This document shows positions 45,801-56,599 of a stretch of DNA of 64,000 nt, one piece after another. The position numbers were made by a program, and so were the translations under genes. This stretch comes from Membranipora membranacea (Eukaryota; Bryozoa; Gymnolaemata; Cheilostomatida; Membraniporidae). How positions within the stretch are numbered: position 1 is the first letter of the stretch; every line of letters starts with the position of its first letter. The stretch lies in NCBI GenBank assembly GCA_914767715.1, contig OU612069.1, positions 4,278,001 to 4,342,000 on the forward strand, in the 5' to 3' direction. A model generated the notes under the pieces. That model did no database searches, was not told where the DNA came from, and saw nothing but the letters and a program-made list of their open reading frames with translations.

Positions 45801-48313
45801 CTCTTCCCACTTGCTCTGAATGAAATTAAATTGGCGTCAAAGCGTTTTTGGACTGATCAATTTAACGAGCCACCTGGGAAAGAGGTATGTGTTGGGTATA
45901 CCATGAATTGGGTACATTTTTAATAGAAACAGAGGGGCAAAAAAAATTGCATAGTATACCACCTGTATTATTGAACCTTATTGGTGTGAGAGTTGAACAA
46001 TCTAACCTCTTATATCATTGGCTGACCTATATATCTCAGGCAAACCAAGCCAATGTTCCCTCCCATGACCCTAAGAGAGGTAACAAACCAACTGGTGCTT
46101 AGTGTGCATCACCACCCAGTGGTGCGTCTACTGTAACCGATGTGGAAGTTGATCAAACACCAGACGATACCCAAAGTTTGATCATCAGTCATTCCAGAAG
46201 CGACCCGTCCTTGTTTGTTGGTGATCAAGTTAAAGATGAGCCAAAAGTTGAAATCCCCGAAAGCTCACGCCCAAGAGCAACCTCTGGTTCTTCCAGATCT
46301 GGCAAATTTGCCGTTGTCAAAAAAAGTTATTAAAAGTAAAATCAACTCTCTTCTCCCTGACCAAGCCAAAACCCAAAGAGGGAGATGATTGAACTGAATA
46401 ACAATAGTAATAATGAATTAATATGGTGATTGAATTTTAATGTAGGGTTTTTACAAGAAACGTTGAATTTAAACCATGTTATATCTTGCATTATAGCTTG
46501 ATAGTGTCCCTTTCTACATTAATTATATAATCAATTCCATATGTACCTATTCCATGTTTCTTACCAGCTATATAATTATAAGTAGTACCAGATTCATCAT
46601 CTTGACCAGTTGCTTGAAATTTAAACCATGATGCATCACATCCTTGTCATATTCATTGTCTTTACCAGGTGTGTGATTAATACTAATGATGAATTCCAAG
46701 TGCCTGGTTAGCTCGTCGGTTCAATACCTTACGGAGCTAGTTATACTTGATCTGACCATAACAATTCCAATATCACAGTGAGACGCCAGTCCTTTTTAAC
46801 CATCCCCATATCTCACTCCCCTATGTTGATTTCCTTTCCAATACACAATCGAGAAAAAAAGGAAGACATGTGAGAATTGAATAAAGAGGGAAGGCATGTG
46901 AGAGTTGAACAATCTAAACTCTTATATCATTGGCCTATATATCTCAGGCATAGATCGGAACTACGTCAGAACCCGGGAACCTCAAATGTGTGCCTCAGCC
47001 CTTTACATCTAATATTTCAAGGTGAGAAGTCATAAAATTAATTCTCTCATCAATATTAGCTGTTATACTTGTCACATAAGTATCACAATTGGAACAGACC
47101 TAAATGGACCTAGATGAACATGCGCGGCAATGGCTGGTTTAGGCCACAAAGTTTTTTGCAATCATTGATTTGAGTTTCATATATCACCAATACAACGTCA
47201 ATCGAACCAAGTCACATTTTATTAAAGCAGTCCTTTAAGAACCAGTCTTTGATTCGGTCAAACACTTATTTTCTCTTGACATACTTTTTTGAGAACAAAC
47301 TACTGCAGCCTGTCTAGCAATCCTGTACAAAGAGAACTAGTTGTGATACTGTTGAGCTATTTGAAGACTAGATGCATAAAATTGACAAAAAGAGAAGGTT
47401 TTGTTAATTTGAAAATGTCCAGTTATGTCTTTTCTCTTTACATGAGAGCTTCAATTCAGTTTCGATCAATGAAACTTAATAGGTGACCAATTTTGAATTG
47501 TGTGCATGATGAATATTGCTAATATAGTTAAATTGTTAATATCGAATCGTAATATAATTGCATATGTATGTCCTTTCATTTTCCGCGCGCCTATTTAAAT
47601 CGATGATGCACCAACTAAATTATTTGCACTTTAAACCGGAGTTCCCAATTTTAAGTTTTCCTGAAAGGAATGTTGGTGTAATGGGGTCAGCCCAATGTTG
47701 TCCTGACCTCTTTTAGCGCCGCTGTAAGGAAGCGCATCTCGCTTACCCAAAGGTTCTACTGTTGCAAACATCTGACTCACATGTTTTTTTCAGATATTCG
47801 TAGGTATTTCAAGCGATGCAAGTTACACGATTCAGATTTGAAACTTATTCTATAATTGCTGACTAAAAATATAGACTTAATATGTAAATATCAATGCTTT
47901 ATTAAACTTGCTTTCTAGTGATGCATGTTATGGGATTCAATTTATCAATCCATAGTGACATTTCACTCCATCCATAAAAAATGTGGAGTATTCACTAGCC
48001 TTAGCTTCTGACTGGTATAATTGTGATGCATTGATACTCGATGCATCAAAGACAGATGTTATGACATGTTATGTCAATGAGATTAAACTTAACCTAACCC
48101 AGTCATAGGAAACTTTAAGATAAATCACCATACTCACAGGGAAGAAACTAATTGTGTCTGCGTCTGACTCACCTGTCTGGAAGGCTGGTCAAGCCACAGC
48201 CACTCGCACCTATACTCTTCAATGATTGAATTTCCCCCAATCCTGCAGGTAATGTCTGTAGACCCTTATTCCCACTAACATCTAACGACTCCAGTCCTGG
48301 CAGTGTGCAGATG
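36828..48313 (-). CDS. LRR-Roc-COR-caspase fusion protein (3' part of gene)
   Basis: The minus-strand exons are 48313-48173, 40670-38722, 38491-38426, 37898-37480 and 37262-36828. They join in phases 2,1,1,0 with good splice sites, giving ~1,002 residues and a TAA/TAG-type stop. Order: two leucine-rich repeats (LESLDVSGNKGLQTLP) and a third partial one; a Roc GTPase with P-loop GKSRAGKTS, G3 DFGGQ and G4 THCD; a COR region (IPGSWYRILQKL, LHEISQIMWF, IPYFASRTI); a ~65-residue linker; then a caspase fold. In p20, the catalytic His lies in MTHGKAG and Cys in IIQACQYY (usual QACRG). The linker contains NEVD, a caspase-type cleavage tetrapeptide. p10 contains MAVRGALTG. Roco proteins are dimerising GTPases and caspases activate by dimerisation, so ligand-driven self-activation is plausible (inference). 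The N-terminus is not found. The caspase part could be a separate gene, but every junction keeps phase. Confidence 0.85.
41190..42060. repeat. Long imperfect palindrome (~400-bp arms) inside the caspase-gene intron
   Basis: The two halves pair around ~41595. Matching blocks from outside in are GTGGCTGAGCT near 41240 with its complement near 42018; TTCAAAACAGGT; GATATAG.CCATC..; TTTGAGACAGA.CG; GTGCTGTTTGAATGAC against GCGCTGTTTGAATGAC; TCATTTTT.CATAG; and ATG.TGTCAAA.GGACCATTA. Arms differ by many substitutions and small indels (~75% identity by eye). No ORF is present. It may be a foldback transposon or two opposed copies of one repeat. A transcript through the intron would form a long hairpin. 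Confidence 0.8.
42504..43435 (+). pseudogene. LINE ORF1 with PHD-like zinc finger, frameshifted
   Basis: The first part (ATG 42504, stop 42792-42794) carries a PHD-like finger: FICASCNKPAHTTC then SLWYCHACL, i.e. C-x2-C-x4-H-x3-C ... C-x2-C. Coding-like sequence continues in a second frame (42850-43176: RLGKQKSTYSEPRLIKI) and a third (43160-43435: LSPEMKDLEYQLRIKKREL). Together these resemble the RNA-binding ORF1 of CR1/L2-like LINEs, where a basic (..RP.K..) segment precedes a LTP...YELR..L.RR segment. At least two frame changes break it. Its stop overlaps the beginning of the ORF2 frame. Confidence 0.75.
43428..44282 (+). pseudogene. LINE ORF2 endonuclease domain, truncated
   Basis: This 284-codon frame encodes an apurinic-type (EEP fold) endonuclease that nicks target DNA for LINE insertion. 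Visible motifs are MYWNCNGISGK (N of the active site), GRGGGVLVSI, VVVGDFNLHDIDW (GDFN), FLDSSDLTQHVKSPTH, ILDLILTN and SSSDHHCL (SDH, catalytic His). The usual catalytic Glu in E-T-[WK]-L is replaced: the site reads LSKTKLL. The frame ends in unrelated residues after ~44200, with no reverse transcriptase. First in-frame ATG is at 43498; the GTG at 43428 overlaps the ORF1 stop. Non-functional. Confidence 0.85.
44722..44889. repeat. (TATG)n microsatellite
   Basis: About 42 uninterrupted TATG units, with one C near the right end (TATGCATG). On either strand it gives long spurious frames (MYVC or HTYI repeats) that are not genes. Confidence 0.98.
45431..46102 (+). CDS. Small three-exon gene in module A, unknown function
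   Basis: Exon 1, 45431-45475 (MSQPASMSENNKTNQ), follows a 5'UTR acceptor TTTTCAG at 45418-45419. Exon 2, 45792-45884, reads LNDLFPLALNEIKLASKRFW then TDQFNEPPGKE. Exon 3 starts at 46040 (ANQANVPSHDPKRGNK) and stops at 46100-46102. All junctions are phase 0, giving 66 residues. Beyond the TAG the same frame remains open to 46333 with coding-like, acidic/Ser-rich content, including VKDEP (a consensus SUMO-acceptor pattern). The stop may therefore be a recent lesion in a longer protein. Other module A copies hold broken versions of exons 1 and 2. No family is recognised. Confidence 0.4.
45986..46950 (+). repeat. ~54-bp direct repeats bracketing an insertion in module A
   Basis: GTGAGAGTTGAACAATCTAA followed by CTCTTATATCATTGGC and CTATATATCTCAGGCA occurs at 45986-46042 and again at 46899-46950. 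The other module A copies lack both repeats and everything between them: they read straight from CTTATTGG into AACAGACCTAAA. The repeated block contains the acceptor of exon 3. Confidence 0.75.
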
Positions 48314-48970
48314 CTGTGGTGGATAAATAGCAGAATGTTTAAATACCATGCAATACTGCTTGTCAGTTGATGGAGCAAAGCGAATTGAGCAACGCATTCT
48401 ATTAATTGGAGAAAGTTTCAGATTGATCAATTAACCATGTAAGTTGTAACTATCAGATATAGATGTTAGATGATTATACGCATGTATTTTTAATCCCATG
48501 TCAAAGAGATCAAATGAAACCTAACTCAATCATAGCAAACATTGAGAGAGAACGTAAGTTTTTGAATGAAACCTTAGCTGCAGTCGTGTACACAAGGTAA
48601 ATAAAACCAAAGATTGAATATAACCTTATTGTTCTACTTAAGATATCTAAAAGAGTCCTAAGAGTCGATAGAAGATGTTTAAACATCATAAATCTAAATT
48701 ATCTTACATTTAGACAAGGAAAAATCATGTCAATTTCATCATCAAGCGGTACCATTATTTATACCTTTTAACCGTTTTCAAACTGACTTGAATTGGTCTC
48801 ACTAGTGAACTTTGGAGCCAAATTATTTAATGACTTGCCTCTGACCATTAAGCTGTGCCCTGAGCTCAAATTATTCAAGTTAGACATAAAAATCCACTTT
48901 TTTGTGCAGAATTATTAAACTTTTCTACCTCATAATACTTGTATTTTTATTCTTCCTAATCTGAAAATTT
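47910..48970. repeat. Repeat module C, copy 0, split by the LRR exon
   Basis: Homologous to 52000-52560 and 61830-62210 (shared CATTTCACTCCATCCATAAA, CTTCTGACTGGTATAATTGT, TTAGCTGCAGTCGTGTA, AAGATTGAATAT). Between 48120 and 48498 it is interrupted by the LRR exon (48173-48313) and its flanks. The module sequence GTCAA.GAGAT.AAAC.TAACCTAAC.CA.TCATAG is present on both sides of that segment, at 48072-48111 and 48501-48540, but only once in the other copies. Confidence 0.7.
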
Positions 48971-49244
48971 CAACTGTAATCTCTTTAATTTTTACGTTTT
49001 GGTTTTCCTAGTAGTTCAAACACACTTTCATTATTTTATTCTTTTAAAAGAAATCCTTGGTACCCAGGTTATTGACCATATTCCCTTGACTTATTAGTAC
49101 TACCAGAATGAATATATGAAATATATATAAGTGATTGTGAGAGCATTGTTTTAATTAAGGTTGTATCCCTGTTGATTAATATTACTTTTCACAGGTTTCA
49201 AGATTATATATCACAAAGCTAGAAGATATCCATAGATTGGTTCT

Positions 49245-51060
49245 CCCAAATGCCAATAATACTGATACACCTATGACATAAAATAATTGAATTAAAAATG
49301 GCAATCAGTTGCCACAACTCTGGAAATTGGTATTGCATATCTTTTTCAGCATATCAACAACACTCTGAATCATCAAAATCAAAAATATAGTCTGCTGTGC
49401 CTGGCGGGTAGCTTTATTTTTGTGTGCCTAATACTGTTTGCTGACAAAACACTAGTCTAGAAGTTTTGAAATATTACAACTTAACGCAGTGGAATTGCTG
49501 TGTGTGCCCCTGTGCGATTTAAGATGGTTGAGATACAATGCTTGGATGGAGCTTGAATTTGCTACTCTGTGACAGGGATTTGCGAGATCTGGTTTCTATT
49601 AACAGTGCTAATAGTGATGATGTGTAAATTTGCTTTAAGGTATGATATGGGCACGATACTGAAACCTGGTGGCCTGAAGTTAGGAGAGGCAAGCTCATAA
49701 GACTTGAAAAGTTATCTTATAGGTTTTAAAATAATTAAGAGTGTACGGTGATCACATTCACCCCCTTCATGTGTACTAAAATAACTTAGGTAAAATAATG
49801 AATAAATCTGCCAGTCCCTGTTTTAGAATCCCAATATTTCTTTGTCATGTGGAGGGTTCTAAAATTACTGGTTCTTCTATCATACCTAGGTACTTTATAT
49901 ATTCCGCTTTCACAATTAAATATGGGTTCCGTTTTCATATTAGGAACAATAATCTATGTGGGCATTCAATACTCATAGTCTGATATTATAAGTGATGTCA
50001 TGTTAGAAGACAAGACTACAGGTTCACATCAAATCTTCATTGTGATATGAATATTGTATCATTGTATTGTGCTGATTGTGAGGCCTCTATAGAATTCAAT
50101 ACTTTTCATTGTTTCAACTTTTGGTAAACAAAAGAATCCTTTATATGCTGTGCCTGATTCTTTTCAATAGAGGATAAATATAGCATGTCAGCTTGCATCC
50201 AAAGTTTATGTGAGAATACTGAGAATAAATTTCTAGAAATGCTGCATTAAATGAATGGAAAACACGATAGAGTGACCCTAAATGAATGTTCTTTTGGCAA
50301 CGTCACAACGAGGTCACACAAAAAAGTGGACGCTTTTAGCATTTGTAGAAAGGCATTTCAATTGAGTCATCTGGTTAATAAAAGATAATATTTTGCCAAC
50401 ATTTCATCACGTTGTATGAAATTCATGATTTTTTGCATTCATTTCGAGGATTAAATAGTAATTACACCGCTAAGCCTGGACAGTAACTTTCAATCATGTT
50501 GTGATGGTTTCTGCATCAAATTAAAAAAAATGTAGGGGGAGATGAAGAGGAAACCATATAAGTCACTTAGAAGCAGAAATAACATCAAGTTGGTAACAAG
50601 ATGCTGCTGTTTGTAAAGCAATTTTGAAACTCGAAATCCGATCAAAATTGATTGAGTTATTTTGACAGTAAACCAATGATAATATCATTGCTTACTACAC
50701 CTTCCAATGACGTTGTGTTACCCACAATTGAGTGCCTCATTTCAGCTATATGTAGTTTCCTGTCTAGGTTTCTAATTAAGTCTATGGGTGCAATTGATTA
50801 TGTTACAAAAATTAATAGAAATTTGTTATCATATTTCAATTAAGGTGCAATAATCTAGTATTTACCCTAAAATATACAGCCTATATCTTGCTCATGAAAT
50901 TGGTCACAGCTTTAGAGTGTCACAATACACAAATTAGTAATATTTACTTCTAAACTTAAAACTACTGATAACTCATAATCGTTTAGTTGAGGGACGAAAA
51001 ATCATGCTGCTAGATTTTTTGTCATCACTCGCACATACAAATCTTCTGCAAATAAGCTTA
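49245..51060. repeat. Repeat module B, copy 1
   Basis: Collinear with 53130-54835 at roughly 85-90% identity by eye. Shared strings include AAATGGCAATCAGTTGCCA, CAGCATATCAACAACACTCT, CAGTGGAATTGCTGTGTGTG, AATGAATAAATCTGCCAG, GGTTCACATCAAATCTTCAT and GGGAGAT.AAGAGGAAACC. Frames such as 49798-49983 and 53635-53865 are equivalents in the two copies but have no recognisable domain. Confidence 0.9.
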
Positions 51061-51999
51061 ATCAGGAAGTGATAATCACTAAATTTAGTCGATACTTAAT
51101 AAATTGAGGGAGGAATTTGACATGCTGAGTCAAGCTTGGCGCTATCAATTCGTAAGGTTCAATGCTAAGGGTTTATATTTGTAAGATGAGTGATCAAATT
51201 GGTGCAAAGCTATAGTATTATTACATCGAGTGCAAAGACAGTTTTAACTAGATGTACAAGCGAATTTGTTGCTCTCAATTATTTGTTGATTAAGAACAGG
51301 GACAAGCTGGCCCAGGATAGCGAATTAAGGTGGAAAAATGATAATTTATTTGAGCATCATGTTATGTCATCATTATCAATGATTCTTCTATACATATGAG
51401 TTTTTGCAAAATACTCAATATTAAACTCAGCTCAACTTAAATATTCATTGTTAGAGCTGCGGTGTGAGATAACAAAGCAGCCCAATGGCAATGATATGAT
51501 TATCATTGAAATGTATAGACAGACAATGCCCTAAGACAATGGATGAATGTTATGTGTATTCGTTGAATTTTAAGTTTGTCAGTCTAAACTAGGCCTCAAC
51601 TAGAAGTATAAACTTCTGGAATTTAAACTTCTAAACTTCTAAATTGCTATAAAAATGTACTTTTTTTGCGATAACTCTTCTCAAAGAATGCAGAATCTAT
51701 TTTAGTAAAAATGTATACCCAGCATCAACATGACGAATAAGTCTGTGAATTTTCGAGTTAACACGGTTATTTTTGACCCTATATAACTTCGTTGAAAGAC
51801 ACAAAGTAATAAATGCATCAAAAAGTACCGTTTTTTTAGACTTTATGGTTATTTGTTTTAAGATTTAACAACATAAAACCAAAATAAACATAGTTGCAGG
51901 TTAATAGGAAGCTAAAAGAGTTTTTGAAGAGTATAAGGCAAACTAAGTTTGAGGTAGGGAGAGATAACAAGGAAATTGAGGGAGAAGTATAAGTCACTG
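51061..51999. other. Sequence between repeat modules, nothing assigned
   Basis: AT-rich. The frame 51190-51399 lacks splice context or recognisable domain. Confidence 0.35.
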
Positions 52000-53125
52000 A
52001 GTAATGATGCAAGTTATGCGATTCAATTGATCAGTTGATAGTGATATTTCACTCCATCCATAAAAAAATATGGAACATTGACTAGCCTTTGCTTCTGACT
52101 GGTATAATTGTTATAAATTGATACTCAATGCATCAAAGACGGATGTAATGACCTCATCCTATTTCGATACTGATTTGATTTTCTCAAACTTATTTTTCAG
52201 GGCATGACCTTCAAGCGGTCTGACAAACTGAAACATAAATCAGTTTGGAAAAATGAGATAAAAGTATGAAATTTAAATCCAATGTCAATGAGATTGAACG
52301 AAACCTAACCCAATCAGAGCAAGCTTTGAGAGAAATCGTAAGTTTTTGAATGGAACGTTAGCTGCAGTCGTGTAGGCAGGGTAAATAAAACCGAAGATTG
52401 AATATTCCACTCCATTTCCTTATTGCTCTAATGAATATATTTAAAGTAGTCCTAAGAGCCGATAACAGATGGTTAAACACCATAAATATAAATTGACATA
52501 AACCTGAGACAAGACAAAGGCATATCAATTCCACCATCAAGTGGTACCATTATTTATACCTCTGAACAGTTTTAAAATGTATATAAGTGATGATGAAATA
52601 ATAGTTGAATTAAGGTTGTATCCCTAAACATGTTGATTCATAATTCTTAGGTGGACCTGTGGCTGTTATTTGAGATTACTGTAATGTTGTAAGTCCGGAA
52701 ACCTAATTCAGCCACTTGAAAGCAAGAATTTGGCTTTTATTCAAATTGTGTAGCTTGTTGTATGGTCATAACCTTTGTGTGTGATGCTACAATGGTTATG
52801 ATAATTGTGTATTCATTTTTCGTTTCTTATTAGGATATATTTTCTTATTTATTTGTTCTGCAGCTAGCTGCGTATCAAATCTGCTTCTCGGTTTGTACCT
52901 AATATAGAGAAGCCTAGGTGATGACTGTGAAATGTAAAGTTGATTCTTCTAAAATCTTTCATTCAAGTAATTTTTAGCAGAGAGCAAGTAATGTCTTTAT
53001 AAATGACATTAATTTTTGTGATGCTTTTTATTATGTTCTCTCAAGCAAAGTTTTGCTTGTTTTACTCTTTCACTTGAGGTTTTGAACAGGAAATCTGAGA
53101 CTAGCCCCATCTTTGCGTGTTGATC
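52000..53125. repeat. Repeat module C, copy 1
   Basis: Collinear with 55405-56160 (second half) and with 61830-62760 (nearly all). Shared strings include TATGGAACATTGACTAGCC, TATATAAGTGATGATG, GTTATTTGAGATTACTGTAA, TTCTGCAGCTAGCTGC and TGACATTAATTTTTGTGATG. It contains no gene. Confidence 0.88.
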
Positions 53126-53129
53126 AGTA

Positions 53130-54835
53130 AGTCCCAAATGCCGATAATACTGATAAACCTATGGCATAAAATAATTAAATTAAAAATGGCAATCAGTTGC
53201 CATAACTCTGGAAATTGGTATTACATATCTTTTTCAGCATATCAACAACACTCTGAATCATCGAAATCAAAAATAAAGTATGGTATGGCTGGCCGGTGGC
53301 TATATTTTGGTGTGCTTAATGCTGTTTGCTGACAAAACACTAGGGTCTAGAAGTATTACCACACAACGCAGTGGAATTGCTGTGTGTGCCCCTGACCGAT
53401 GTAAGATGGTTGAGATACAATGCTTGGATGCTGTTTGAATTTGCTACTCTGTGACAGGAAATTTGCGAGATCTAGTTTCTATTATCAGTGCTAATAGTGT
53501 TGCTTGATGTGTAAATTTGCTGTAAGGTTATGATCTGGGCAAGATACTGAAACTTGGTGGCCTGAAGTTAGAAGAGGCAAGGCTATAAAACTTGACAAGT
53601 TATCTTAAAGGTATAAAAAAATTAAGAGTGTATTGTGATCACATTAACCCCCCTGTACTGTAATGACTTAGGTAAAATAATGAATAAATCTGCCAGACCA
53701 TGTTTTAGAATCCCAATATTTCTCTGTCTTGTGGAGGTTTCTAAAATCACTGGTTCTTCTACCATACCTAGGTATTCTTTATATTCTGCTTTCACAATTA
53801 AATATGGGTTCCATTTTCATATTACGAACAAAAATCTAAGTCGGCATTCGATACTCATAATCTGATATTATTTCAAGTGATGTCATGTTAAGAGACAAGG
53901 CTACAGGTTCACATCAAATCTTCATATGCTAAGCCTGATTCTTTTCAAAAGAGGATAAATGTAGCATGTCAGTTTGCATCCAAAGTTTATATGAGAAATG
54001 CTACATTAAATGAATGGAAAATACGATAGAGTGATACTAAATAATTCATCCATGGGCAACGTCACAACTAGGTCACACAACAAATTTGATGCTTCAAGCA
54101 TTTGTAGAAGTGCACTTGAATTGAATCATCTGGTTAATAAAAGATACTTTTTGCCAACATTTCAACATATTATATGAAATTCATGATTTTTTGCATTAAT
54201 TTGTGGATCAAATAGCAATTAAACCACCAAGCCTGGACAATAACTTTCAAACATTTTGTGATGGTCTCTGCATCAAATTTTAAAAATGTAGGGGGAGATA
54301 AAGAGGAAACCATATAAGTCACTGAGAAGCAGATATAAAATCAAGTTGATAAGAAGATGCTGCTATTTGTAAAGCAATTTTGAAAGTCGTAAATCCGATC
54401 AAAATTGATTGAGTTATGAACATAAAACCTGAATTGTTGACAGTAATTCAATGTTAATATCATTTATTACTAAACCTGCCAATGACATTGCGTTGCCCAC
54501 AATTGAGGCCAGTTATACTTCAGTTATATGTAGTGTCCTGTATAGGTGTATAATTAAGTCTATGGGTGCAATTGATTATGTTACAAAAATTAATAAATTT
54601 TTTTTTATCATATTCAAATTAAGGTGCAATAATCTAGTATTTACCCTAAAATGTACAGCCTATATCGTGCTCATAAAATTGGTCAGAGCTTTACAGTGTC
54701 ACAATACATAAATTAGTAATATTTTCATCTAAACTTATCCGTGATAATTTATCATCATTTAGTTGAGGGACAAAAAATCATGCTGCTAGATATTTTGTTA
54801 TCACTCTCACATACAAATCTTCTGCAAATAAGTGT
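53130..54835. repeat. Repeat module B, copy 2
   Basis: Second copy of the module at 49245-51060, directly following module C copy 1, with small indels throughout. Confidence 0.9.
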
Positions 54836-54839
54836 AGGT

Positions 54840-55405
54840 AGACTCTTAATCTTTACTAGTAGGGGATGGTCTAATGAAGTCATTTGCCGAACGATCAAGT
54901 AGGCCTATTGAGTTTTTCAATCTCGGAATATTGTTCCATGAAGTAATTGTTATTATTATAATAACCTAACTATGGATTTAATTACTTCTTTTTGTAAGAA
55001 TAATACGGAATCGTCAAGTGGGAGATGTCAACAATAGAAGTTTGGTATAGAAGAACATATTATTGTGATACGGTTATTACAGTATTTTGAGCAATAGTAG
55101 GGCTTTCGGTTAGAAGATGTGTCTTTGCCCATGTAAGCCTGCATTACAAGATTAAAATCCATTTTTTACAGCACAATTGGAGCAATTGAATTTGTAAGAA
55201 GATAATTCCTAATTTAGCGATATGTTGGTGTTGACTTGTGAAACAGATAGTGGTGTGAACTTGATCAGTGCTGCCAAAAAAAAAAGAATTTATAATGGCA
55301 TTCATCGTAATATATGTAGCAAATTTAATTATTCTCAGTAGCGAGCCTGTCTGCCAGCATGTCTGACAATCAACAAAACCGATGAATTGGTAACAACTGA
55401 TAAAA
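54840..55405. repeat. Repeat module A, copy 2 (partial)
   Basis: Contains the first part of module A (GAAGTCATTTGCCGAACGATCAAG, GGCTTTCGGTTAGAAGATGTG, GATAGTGGTGTGAACTTGATC) up to a degenerate exon 1 of the small gene. That exon reads ATGTCTGACAATCAACAAAA and is soon followed by a TGA at ~55383. It then switches to module C. Confidence 0.75.
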
Positions 55406-56430
55406 TTATTACACAGGGTAAATTAGTCCAAAGATTGAATATTCCGCTCCATTTCCTTATTGCTCCAATGAATATATTTAAAATAGTCCTAAGAGTGGAT
55501 AACAAATGCTTAAACATCCTAAATCTTATTTGACTTAAAACTGTCACAAGGCATATCAATTCTATCATCAAGCGGTACCGTTATTTATACCTTGAACAGT
55601 ATTCAAATGTATATAAGTGATGATGTAATAAGTGTTTGAAATAAGGTTGTATCCCTAACAATGTGCATTCATATTCCTTGGGTGGCTCTGGGGCTGTTAT
55701 TTGAGATTACTGTAATGTTGTTAGTGTGCACACCTAATTCAACCTGTTGAAGGCGAGAATTTGGCTAATATTCATATTGTGTAGCTTGCTGTATGTTCAT
55801 AACCTTTGTGTGTCATACTACCATGGTTATGATTATTGTGTATACATTTTGGTTTGTTATTTGTACATATTCTTTTATTTACGTGTTCTGCAGCTAGCTG
55901 CCTACCAAATCTGTTTCTCAGTTTGTACCTAACTTTGAGAAGCCTAGGTGATGACAGTGATATATTGAGTTGTTTCTTCTAAGATCCTTCATTCAAGTAA
56001 GTTTTTGCAGTGAGTAAGTGTCGTTATAAATGACTTCTTAATTTTTGTGATGTTTTTATTACGTCCTCTCAAGCAAAGATTTATTTGTTTTACTCTTTCA
56101 CTTGAGCTTTTAAGCAGGAAATCTGAGAGTAGCCACATCTTTGCGTCTTGATCTTGAATATTTTTCACAGAACAAGAAGTTCCTTATTTATAAAAAATAA
56201 GCTATAATCAATAAATTGGCCAGTGCCATAAACAGAAATCAAATTTATTCCTGTTGTCAGGGGAACACCACGGGTACAGGGATTTAATAAAAAATTGAAA
56301 AACAATAAATCTATTACAGAATAGGTGCTCAATTAGTCTGTGTCCCAATCTCTTACAACTCAGATGTTTCTGTCCAGTGACCAGCAATGCTTCATAAGTA
56401 ACACCAGACAATACTTAATAACTTTTTCAA
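55405..56430. repeat. Repeat module C, copy 2
   Basis: Matches 52380-53125 and continues into a segment (56150-56345: AACAAGAAGTTCCTTATT, CATAAACAGAA, GGAACACCAC) also present at 62755-62955. Confidence 0.85.
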
Positions 56431-56599
56431 GGTATGTAGGCCTACTACGATACAATACAATTCATTCTATATATGTATGGTACCCAGTCATTACGAAGTG
56501 CAGTGAAGTGAAAAAGTTATGTTTGTCATCTAACATGTCAGCTCTTTGTTGTTTGATCTCAACCAAATTTTGTATGCAGTACATGCTTGACACTGAGAA

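Larger units (their letters stand above)
44450..47900. repeat. Repeat module A, copy 1
   Basis: This copy is diverged but collinear with 56600-59450, with its first part also at 54840-55405. Shared strings include TTATTTAAGCCTGCATGACAAGAA, TTTTCAGTTACATAGA, GGATTCCAAACTGTCCAC, CTGGACGGATAGAC, ATAGTATACCACCTGTATTA, GACCTAGATGAACATG and CTTTAAACCG. Copy 1 additionally contains the microsatellite 44722-44889 and a ~1.1 kb insertion at ~45986-47090 carrying exon 3 of the small gene. Confidence 0.8.

Noticed and set aside
46680-46760. Possible tRNA-like A/B box sequence near GGTTAGCTCGTCGGTTCAA
   Set aside because: The two boxes are too close together and no cloverleaf forms.
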